DNA of 64,000 nucleotides from DASWIG01 sp036397835. Its GTDB lineage: Bacteria; Acidobacteriota; Thermoanaerobaculia; Multivoradales; J023. Below, in pieces: positions 57,813-64,000 of the stretch. Below the pieces are notes generated by a model. That model had not been told where the DNA came from. It ran no database searches and saw only the letters and a program-made list of their open reading frames with translations. Every line of letters starts with the position of its first letter. The first letter of the stretch is position 1. The stretch covers positions 30,020-94,019 of the forward strand of contig DASWIG010000300.1 in the NCBI GenBank assembly GCA_036397835.1, written 5' to 3'. The position numbers and the translations under genes were made by a program.

Positions 57813-58609
57813 GCGCAAACAGCCAAATCCGCGCGAACACTGCCAGGAACAGCCGCTGGAAGCGCCGCTTCACGGGCCTCAAGGCGGTCTTCAAGCGCGA
57901 GTTCAAGGGCTACTTCTCATCGCCCCTGGGCTACATCTTTATCGTGATCTTCCTGCTCGCCAGCGGCTGGCTGGCCCTGTCGCGCGACTTCGGGCGCTTC
58001 CTCGAGCTGCGCCAGGCCAGCCTCGATCCGTTCTTCACCTACGTCCCCTGGGTCTTCGTGATCCTGGTGCCGGCGGTGGCCATGCGGCTGTGGGCCGAGG
58101 AACGCAAAACGGGCACGGTGGAGCTGCTCTTCACCCTGCCGGTCACCCTCGAAGCCTCCTACCTCGGAAAGTTCCTGGCCGGCTGGTCGTTCCTGGGCTT
58201 TTCGCTGCTCCTGACGGCGCCGCTCGTCTGGCAGGTGGCACGCCTCGGCGACCCCGACTGGGGCGTGATCGTCACCGGCTACCTGGGCTGCCTGCTGCTC
58301 GCCGCCTGCTACCTGGCGATCGGCATGCTGTTCTCGGCCCTCACCAAGAACCAGGTGGTGGCGTTCATCCTCGGCACCGCGGCGACGATGTTCTTCCTGA
58401 TCGTCGGCCTGCCGCAGTCGCTCGAGACCGTCGGCGCCGCCCTCGGCGGCTACGGCGAGCAGGTGCTGCTGACCCTGAGCCTCGCCGACCACTTCGACAC
58501 CTTGACCCGCGGGCTGGTGGAGCTCGGCACGGTCGGCTTCTTCCTGCTCTTCACCGCGGGCTGGCTCGTCTGCGGCATGCTGGTGCTCGACCGCACCAAG
58601 GCGTCGTAA
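57809..58609 (+). CDS. ABC-2 type transporter permease (GldF-like)
   Basis: A 266-residue membrane protein with about six hydrophobic helices. It begins with a basic N-terminus (KAVFKREFKGYFSSPLGYIF), the hallmark of GldF-like ABC-2 permeases, and includes RLWAEERKTGTVELLFTLPV. It is translationally coupled to the ATPase gene by an ATGA overlap and followed 18 bp on by the GldG-like gene. It should form the transmembrane part of the exporter. The substrate is unknown. Confidence 0.92.
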   Translation: MSANSQIRANTARNSRWKRRFTGLKAVFKREFKGYFSSPLGYIFIVIFLLASGWLALSRDFGRFLELRQASLDPFFTYVPWVFVILVPAVAMRLWAEERKTGTVELLFTLPVTLEASYLGKFLAGWSFLGFSLLLTAPLVWQVARLGDPDWGVIVTGYLGCLLLAACYLAIGMLFSALTKNQVVAFILGTAATMFFLIVGLPQSLETVGAALGGYGEQVLLTLSLADHFDTLTRGLVELGTVGFFLLFTAGWLVCGMLVLDRTKAS

Positions 58610-58627
58610 CGCGGAGGCACGAGAACC

Positions 58628-60724
58628 ATGGACTGGAAAAAGATCTTCGCAAGCCGCGCCGTGACCCTGACGCTCATCGCGCTGGCCACGGTCTTCGCCA
58701 TCCACGTGATCGCCCAGAACGCCGAGCACGTGCGCCTCGACATGACGGCCGACGACCTCTATTCGCTCTCGGACGGCACTCTCGCCATCCTCGAAAAGAT
58801 GCGCGAGGAGGGCGTCAAGCCGATCGAGATCAAGCTCTTCTTCTCGGAGACCGCGGGCAAGACCCTGCCGCGGTTCGTCAAACAGTTCATCACCTACGAG
58901 AGTTACCTCGAGTCGTTGCTCAAGGAGCTCGAGGTCGCCGGACAGGGCAAGATCAAGGTCTCTTTCTTCGATCCGGTGCCTGACAGCGACGAGGCCCAGG
59001 ATGCCGAGGAATACGGCCTCGACGGCAAGCCCATCAACCAGGAGGGCGACGTCTTCTTCTTCGGACTGGTGCTCGAGACCCAGACCGGCAGCCGCGACAA
59101 GATCGAGTTCCTGTGGCCCAACCAGCAGGAAACCGTGGAGTACGAGATCGTCAAGCGCCTCCACGGCCTCATCTGGCCGACCCGCAAGCGCGTCGGCGTG
59201 CTCGCGGGCCTCGAGGTGCTCTCCGAGGCCGAGGACCCCTACATGCGCCAGGTCCTCGCCGCCCAGGGACGCAGCCCCCGCGACTCCTGGATCTCGATGC
59301 AGCTCCTCCAGGAGCAGTACGAGGTCTCGCGCATCGACTCCGACACCGACCACATCTCCACCGACGAATACGACCTGGTGATCGTGGCGCACCCCAAGAA
59401 CCTCGGCAAGCGCGTCCTGTGGGCGCTCGACGAATGGGTGCAGCGCGGCGGCAACACGCTCGTCTTCGTCGATCCCTACGCCATCGAGGACCAGCCGCCG
59501 CCCAACCCCCAGAACCAGTTCGCGCAGTTCCAGCACGACCCGTCGTCGAGCCTCGGGCCGTTGCTCGCCAAGTGGGGCCTCGAGCGCCGCGAAGGCGAGG
59601 TCGCGGCCGACCTCGACCTGGCGGTGCGGCGGCCGGTGCGGCAACGCGCCCCGGCCGAGCAGGTGATCGTCGACCTGATGATCGACGAGGAAAAGCGCGA
59701 AGAGACGCTCGACGCCGCGCACCCGGTGCTCAAGGGGCTCTCCAACTTGCGGTTTTTCATGGCCGGGAGCCTGGTGGCGACGGACGGGAGCCAAGAAAAG
59801 AAAGATGAAGATGAAGATGAAGATGAAGATGAAGACGCAGCGGGGATCACGCGCACGCCGCTGATCACTACGACCGCGCAGGGTGGGGCTCTCAAGATGA
59901 AATCCGGGTTCCCCGAGGAGGGCACCCTCGTCTTCCTCGACATGAACGAGCCCACCAAGCTGATCGACCGCTTCGCGCCGAGCGAGGAGCCGGTCGTGCT
60001 CGCCTACCAGGTCCAGGGCCGGCTGCCGTCGCTCTACCCCGAGGGCGCCGACCTGCCCGAGGAAACGCCGGCGCCGCCGCCGGGTCTGCCCCCCGGCATC
60101 CAGCTCCCGCCGCCCCCGCCGGGCGACGAGACGATCCACAAGGACCCGGTGCCCGAGCAGGAGCGCCAGCCGGCGACCGTGCTCGTCTTCGCCGACGTCG
60201 ACTTCATCTCCGACCTGCTCGCCTTCCAGCAGACGCCCTTCGGCGCCATCGCCGCCAACGACAACCACAAGGTGCTCCTCAACGCCGTCGACTACCTCTT
60301 CGGCTCCGAGCACCTCATGAAAGTGCGCTCGAAGGCGACGATCCGGCGTCCCTTCACCCTCTTCGACGAGATCGAGGCGCAGGCCGACGTCGACGTGTTG
60401 GAGCGCGAAAAACAGCTCCGCGCCGACGTCGACCGCTTCCAGGAAGAGCTGCGGGAGAAGCAGATGACGACCTCGGCGCGCAACGCCGCCCTCTTCGAGA
60501 AGCAGGTGCAGGACGAGGTCGACGAGCTCAACCGCAAGATCCGCGAGTCCAACGCCGAGCTGCGGGAGATCCGCAAGCAGAAGCGCGCCGCCCTCGAGGG
60601 CGAGGAGACCTTCGTGCGCGTGACCACCCTGGGCCTGACGCCGGCGCTGGTGCTGGTGCTCGGGCTCGGGCTTTTCTTCCGTCGCCGCCTGCGCGACGTC
60701 GAGGCCAGGAGGAGCAACAAATGA
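58628..60724 (+). CDS. GldG-like ABC auxiliary protein
   Basis: A 698-residue protein. An N-terminal membrane anchor (~10-30) is followed by a large extracytoplasmic region starting with LDMTADDLYSLSDGTLAIL, the typical opening of GldG/ABC-associated proteins. A second helix near the C-terminus (PALVLVLGLGLFF) is preceded by a charged coiled coil (~575-650). A run of Asp-Glu pairs (residues ~393-403) comes from a hexanucleotide repeat, and a Pro-rich loop occurs near 480-500. It overlaps the DUF4340 gene by ATGA. It probably works with the permease; the bound ligand is unknown. Confidence 0.88.
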   Translation: MDWKKIFASRAVTLTLIALATVFAIHVIAQNAEHVRLDMTADDLYSLSDGTLAILEKMREEGVKPIEIKLFFSETAGKTLPRFVKQFITYESYLESLLKELEVAGQGKIKVSFFDPVPDSDEAQDAEEYGLDGKPINQEGDVFFFGLVLETQTGSRDKIEFLWPNQQETVEYEIVKRLHGLIWPTRKRVGVLAGLEVLSEAEDPYMRQVLAAQGRSPRDSWISMQLLQEQYEVSRIDSDTDHISTDEYDLVIVAHPKNLGKRVLWALDEWVQRGGNTLVFVDPYAIEDQPPPNPQNQFAQFQHDPSSSLGPLLAKWGLERREGEVAADLDLAVRRPVRQRAPAEQVIVDLMIDEEKREETLDAAHPVLKGLSNLRFFMAGSLVATDGSQEKKDEDEDEDEDEDAAGITRTPLITTTAQGGALKMKSGFPEEGTLVFLDMNEPTKLIDRFAPSEEPVVLAYQVQGRLPSLYPEGADLPEETPAPPPGLPPGIQLPPPPPGDETIHKDPVPEQERQPATVLVFADVDFISDLLAFQQTPFGAIAANDNHKVLLNAVDYLFGSEHLMKVRSKATIRRPFTLFDEIEAQADVDVLEREKQLRADVDRFQEELREKQMTTSARNAALFEKQVQDEVDELNRKIRESNAELREIRKQKRAALEGEETFVRVTTLGLTPALVLVLGLGLFFRRRLRDVEARRSNK
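59804..59833 (+). repeat. (GATGAA)5 microsatellite inside a gene
   Basis: Five in-frame copies of GATGAA encode an alternating Asp-Glu run. It is AT-rich compared with its surroundings and prone to slippage that would keep the frame. Confidence 0.9.
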
Positions 60725-61749
60725 AGACCAACCAGGTATTGGGCATCTCCACCCTCGTCCTCCTCGTGCTCTCGGGGTGGACGTACTACGACAGCGTGAC
60801 CCGCGCCGAGCGCTTCGAGCGCGGCCAGGACTTCCTCCCCAACCTCAACCCCGACGAGATCGCCCAGATCGTGATCAGGAAGGGCGAGGACGAGACCCGG
60901 CTGCGCCGCGAAGACGAGAAGTTCGTGGTCGCCAGCGCCGACGGCTATCCCGCGTCCAACGAGGCGGTCAACCGCTTCCTGCGCGACGTGCTCGACCTCA
61001 AGCTCGAGAAGGAAGTCGGCAAGGGCGAGAGGCTCGAGCAAGAGCTCGAGATCGCGCCGCCGGGCGAGGAGTCCCTCGAGGTCGCCCTCCTGAACGCCAA
61101 CGAGAAAGACATGGTGCGCTTCGTGATCGGCAAAGGTGCCGACGACGCGGGCGGCAGCTTCGTCGCGCGCACCGACTCGGGCGACCGCACGATCTACCTC
61201 ACCTCGTCGCGGGTCTTCTTGAACACCACGAACGACGACTTCCTGCAGAACGAGATCCTCAACGTCGAAGGCGAGAAGATCGCGACGATCACCAGTCTGG
61301 GCTTCCAGATCGTCAACGAGGACGGCGACTTCAAGCTCGCGGACCTGCCGGCGGGCAAGAAGGAGAGCTCGAAGGTCAACAGCGCCAAGTGGATGCTCTC
61401 GAACCTGCGCTTCACCGCCCAACACCTCGCCGACACGGAGGAGGTCGTGGGCCTCGAGTGGGACACGACCGTCCACGTGGAGCTCGACGACGACTCCCGC
61501 TACGAGGTCGAGCTCGCCCGGCAGGACGAGAAGCACTACCTCCGGATCCAGGGCTTCTACAAGTCCGAGCGGGTGTCGATCGCGGTGGACGCCGGCGACG
61601 AGGAGGTCAAGTACACCGCCGACGTGCTCAAGCGCATCGACGAGCTGCAACTGTTCAACCGACTCCACGGCTCGTGGGTCTACGAGGTCTCGGAGTCGAC
61701 GGCGGACAAGTTCCGCCTGGAGCGTTCGGAGCTGATGGAGGACGCGTAG
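60721..61749 (+). CDS. DUF4340-type membrane-anchored protein
   Basis: A 342-residue protein with one N-terminal membrane anchor (VLGISTLVLLVLSGWTY) and an extracytoplasmic region of repeated beta-rich units (for example IAQIVIRKGEDETRLRRED, then VRFVIGK). This is the arrangement of DUF4340 proteins, which regularly follow GldG-like genes. Its start overlaps the GldG-like stop. Function unknown, presumably part of the same exporter complex. Its 3' end supplies the ribosome-binding site for tsaE. Confidence 0.85.
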   Translation: MKTNQVLGISTLVLLVLSGWTYYDSVTRAERFERGQDFLPNLNPDEIAQIVIRKGEDETRLRREDEKFVVASADGYPASNEAVNRFLRDVLDLKLEKEVGKGERLEQELEIAPPGEESLEVALLNANEKDMVRFVIGKGADDAGGSFVARTDSGDRTIYLTSSRVFLNTTNDDFLQNEILNVEGEKIATITSLGFQIVNEDGDFKLADLPAGKKESSKVNSAKWMLSNLRFTAQHLADTEEVVGLEWDTTVHVELDDDSRYEVELARQDEKHYLRIQGFYKSERVSIAVDAGDEEVKYTADVLKRIDELQLFNRLHGSWVYEVSESTADKFRLERSELMEDA

Positions 61750-62247
61750 CTGCACGCCCGAACCAGCTCCGTCACCGGGACGCATCGCGTGGCGGCGGCC
61801 CTCGAGCCGCTCCTGGGCGCCGGCGACGTGCTGCTGCTCTCGGGGGACCTGGGGGGGGGCAAGACGGCGTTCGTGCAGGGCCTGGCGCTGGCGATGGGCG
61901 TCGGCGAGCGCGTCACCAGCCCCACCTTCACCCTCGCCCACACCTACCACGGCCGGCTGCGCCTGCACCACGTCGACCTCTATCGCCTCGTCAAGCCCGG
62001 CGAGGTCTTCGACCTCGGCCTGCCGGAGCTGCTCGACGACGACGCCGTGATCGCCATCGAATGGGGCGAGCTCGCCCTGCCGGAGCTGCCCCCCGACTTC
62101 CTGCGGATCCGCATCCGGCTCGGCGACCCGGAGGATCCTCAGGACGTCCGCCTGCTCGAGCTCGACCCGGTCGGGCCTTCCTGGCGCCCGCGCGCCGACG
62201 CGCTCTCGGCGGCCCTCGCGGCGCGGCGGGAGGACGCCTGGCCGTGA
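61750..62247 (+). CDS. tsaE: tRNA t6A modification ATPase TsaE, probable CTG start
   Basis: A 165-residue ATPase needed for N6-threonylcarbamoyladenosine formation at A37 of ANN-decoding tRNAs. The P-loop is SGDLGGGKTAF; TSPTFTLAHTYHG, HVDLYRL and IEWGE are family hallmarks. The first standard start in frame is GTG 61789, but TsaE-like sequence (TSSVTGTHRVAAAL, cf. T-x-S...ET...LG) begins before it. CTG 61750 directly follows the DUF4340 stop and has GGAGG (61737-61741) at 8-bp spacing. No other start codon exists between. I therefore annotate CTG; GTG 61789 (152 residues) is the alternative. The stop overlaps the tsaB start (GTGA). Confidence 0.75.
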   Translation: MHARTSSVTGTHRVAAALEPLLGAGDVLLLSGDLGGGKTAFVQGLALAMGVGERVTSPTFTLAHTYHGRLRLHHVDLYRLVKPGEVFDLGLPELLDDDAVIAIEWGELALPELPPDFLRIRIRLGDPEDPQDVRLLELDPVGPSWRPRADALSAALAARREDAWP

Positions 62248-62933
62248 TCGTGCTCGGCCTCGAGAGCGCCACCGCGCAGGTGGGCGTCGCCATCGGCGGC
62301 CCCGGCGGCGTCATCGTCTCGTTTCATTCGACGCGCGAGCGGCGGCACGCCGAAGCGCTGGCCCCGGCGATCGACTTCCTGTGCCGGCAGGCCGGCGTCG
62401 ATCTCGACGCGATCGGCGCCGTGGCCGTCGACGTCGGCCCCGGTCTGTTCACCGGCCTGCGGGTCGGCCTCGCCACCGGCAAGGCGATCGCCCACGCCCT
62501 GAGCGTCCCGATGGCCGGGGTGTCGAGCCTCGACCTCCTGGCCTTTCCCGCGCGGATCACCGAGCGCGTCGTCGTGTCCGCGATCGACGCCCGCCGCGGC
62601 GAGGTCTACCATGCAGGCTATCGGAAGGAAGGCGGCGGGATCCGGCGGATCGCCGAGCCCCGCGTCGGCCACCCGGACGAGCTCGCCGGCCAGTTGCGCG
62701 CTCTGGGTGAGGGCTGCCTGATGGTGGGCGACGGCGCCCACCGTTACGCCGAGATCTTCGGCGAGGTGGACGGGGTCGAGATCGCCTACGAAGGGTTCCG
62801 GTATCCCAGCGCCGAGTCGCTCGTCGAGCTGGCCGTCGCCAAGGCGCGGCGCGGGGAGCTCGTGCCGGAGCGCGAGATCATGCCCCTCTATCTGCGGGAG
62901 TCCTACGTCCACGAAAAGAAGCGCGAGGCCTGA
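62244..62933 (+). CDS. tsaB: tRNA t6A modification protein TsaB
   Basis: A 229-residue ASKHA-fold protein that partners TsaD in t6A synthesis. LGLESATAQVGVAI, the VAVDVGPGLFTGLRVGLATGK motif and SAIDARRGEVYHAGY are typical of TsaB (YeaZ). It starts at GTG 62244, overlapping the tsaE stop by four bases. It converges on tsaD with only 16 bp between the stop codons and no strong terminator hairpin there. Confidence 0.93.
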   Translation: MIVLGLESATAQVGVAIGGPGGVIVSFHSTRERRHAEALAPAIDFLCRQAGVDLDAIGAVAVDVGPGLFTGLRVGLATGKAIAHALSVPMAGVSSLDLLAFPARITERVVVSAIDARRGEVYHAGYRKEGGGIRRIAEPRVGHPDELAGQLRALGEGCLMVGDGAHRYAEIFGEVDGVEIAYEGFRYPSAESLVELAVAKARRGELVPEREIMPLYLRESYVHEKKREA

Positions 62934-62949
62934 CGGAATTGGTCCGTGA

Positions 62950-63951
62950 CTACGCCGTCTCCGGCAGCTTCAGCCCCGGATCGGCTCCGAAATCGAGCGC
63001 GTCGCCGCCGCTGACGCGGAAGAGCGGCCAGGCCGCCGCCGCGATCATGGCGGCGTTGTCGGTGGCCAGCGTGAGCGGCGGCAGGCAGACCCGGATTCCG
63101 CGGCGCTCGCTCAAGGCGGCGAGCTGTTTCCTCAACAGCGGGCTCGCCGCGACGCCGCCGACCACCGCCACCGAATGGAAGTCCTCGCGCTCGAGCGCCG
63201 ACTCGAGCTTCGAGATCAGGACGTCCATGACCGCCGCCGCGAAGGAGGCCGCCACGTCCTCCGGCCGGCTATCGGGCTGGCGGCGCAGGTGGAGGGCGAC
63301 CGCGGACTTGAGGCCCGAAAACGAGAAATCGAGCCCGTCGTGGATCATCGGCCGCGGGAAGGCGAAAACGTCCGACCCTGCGAGGGCCGCCTTGTCGACC
63401 GCGGGTCCGCCTGGGTAGCCGAGCCCCAGCAGGCGGGCGACCTTGTCGTAGGCTTCGCCCACCGAGTCGTCCCGCGTGGAGCCGAGGACGGCGTAGACGC
63501 CCGGCGACGACACCCGGGCGAGCAGGCTGTGCCCGCCGCTGACGAGGAGGACCAGGCAGGGATACTCGATCTCGTCCTCGCCGAGCGACGCGGACGCCAG
63601 GTGCCCTTCGAGGTGGTTGACGCCCACCACCGGCTTGCCCCACGCCAGCGCCAGGGCCTTGGCGGCGGCGACGCCGACGAGGAGCGATCCGATGAGGCCG
63701 GGCCCTCTGGTGACGGCGATCGCGGCGAGGTCGCCGCCGCCGACGCCGGCCTCGGTCATGGCGCGCGAGATGACCGGGATCACCTCCGAGACGTGGACCC
63801 GGCTGGCGAGCTCCGGGACCACGCCGCCGTAGCGCGCGTGCACCTCCATCTGGCTGGAGACGACGCTCGAGACGATCTCGAGCTCTTCCGTGACGATCGC
63901 GGCCGCGGTCTCGTCACAGGAGGTCTCGACGCCCAGGATCACTTCGGTCAT
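62950..63951 (-). CDS. tsaD: tRNA t6A transferase TsaD
   Basis: A 333-residue enzyme that transfers the threonylcarbamoyl group to A37 of tRNA. It has GVETSCDETAAAIV at the start, the iron-binding NHLEGHLAS histidines, LLVSGGHS and GYPGGPAVDK, all intact, and normal length. The start ATG 63951 overlaps the stop of a gene entering from the right edge (ATGA), suggesting an operon on the minus strand beyond the window. It faces tsaE-tsaB, so three t6A genes sit together. Confidence 0.95.
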   Translation of the reverse strand: MTEVILGVETSCDETAAAIVTEELEIVSSVVSSQMEVHARYGGVVPELASRVHVSEVIPVISRAMTEAGVGGGDLAAIAVTRGPGLIGSLLVGVAAAKALALAWGKPVVGVNHLEGHLASASLGEDEIEYPCLVLLVSGGHSLLARVSSPGVYAVLGSTRDDSVGEAYDKVARLLGLGYPGGPAVDKAALAGSDVFAFPRPMIHDGLDFSFSGLKSAVALHLRRQPDSRPEDVAASFAAAVMDVLISKLESALEREDFHSVAVVGGVAASPLLRKQLAALSERRGIRVCLPPLTLATDNAAMIAAAAWPLFRVSGGDALDFGADPGLKLPETA

Positions 63952-64000
63952 GGTTCTCTCGCCGCGCCGACGATCGCCTCGATCTCGGCGGCCGGGACGG
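63948..64000 (-). CDS. C-terminus of an unidentified gene, partial
   Basis: The last 16 codons (VPAAEIEAIVGAAREP, then TGA) of a minus-strand gene entering from the right. The stop overlaps the tsaD ATG by ATGA, the same coupling seen elsewhere here. Too little is present to name it. Confidence 0.45.
   Translation of the reverse strand, partial: VPAAEIEAIVGAAREP

Overview
The window is very GC-rich and looks like an Acidobacteriota chromosome, possibly a Thermoanaerobaculia relative. The signs are a secreted VWFA-related protein of the acidobacterial type (55.0-56.8 kb), an ECF sigma factor translationally coupled to a membrane Ser/Thr kinase with TPR repeats, and a Gld-type ABC operon. The placement rests on gene content only.

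About 45 kb (1-45,133, all minus strand) is one nonribosomal peptide/polyketide operon of ten genes with 4-bp overlaps or gaps of at most 34 bp. It starts at 45,133 and runs off the left edge, so its end is not visible. In gene order: (1) FAAL-ACP plus four C-A-T modules; (2) two C-A-T modules; (3) KS-AT-ACP-aminotransferase-C; (4) a tandem TauD/AsnO-type dioxygenase; (5) a condensation-like domain without HHxxxDG, then A (with an inserted FkbM methyltransferase) and T; (6) a stand-alone C; (7) a single TauD/AsnO-type dioxygenase; (8) a second HHxxxDG-less domain, A, T; (9) a stand-alone C; (10) a third HHxxxDG-less domain, A, T, C, cut by the window edge. By-eye specificity codes suggest Ala, Leu, Ala, Ala, unknown, Gly, a malonate-derived beta-amino unit, unknown (Ser-like), Asp, unknown (Ser-like). 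The product is therefore probably an N-acylated lipopeptide with beta-hydroxylated residues and an internal beta-amino unit. The most unusual feature is the repeated split module: C on one protein, then condensation-like domain, A and T on the next. It occurs three times and is matched by three dioxygenase domains. No thioesterase, epimerase domain, exporter or phosphopantetheinyl transferase is visible.

From 45.2 to 48.6 kb lie a truncated kinase-type N-terminal ORF, a Ser/Thr kinase with TPRs and an ECF sigma factor, on the same strand as the NRPS operon. From 48.7 to 54.2 kb the region mixes housekeeping genes and gene remnants: a collapsed NCS2 nucleobase permease, a FabH 3' scrap, two other 3' scraps, a small conserved hypothetical, an MBL-fold hydrolase, a Phd/RelE-type toxin-antitoxin pair and pyruvate phosphate dikinase.

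From 54.2 kb to the right end are a voltage-gated-type K+ channel, the VWFA-related secreted protein, a four-gene Gld-like ABC/DUF4340 operon (56.9-61.7 kb) and t6A tRNA-modification genes tsaE-tsaB facing tsaD. No tRNA, rRNA, CRISPR array or intact insertion sequence was recognised.
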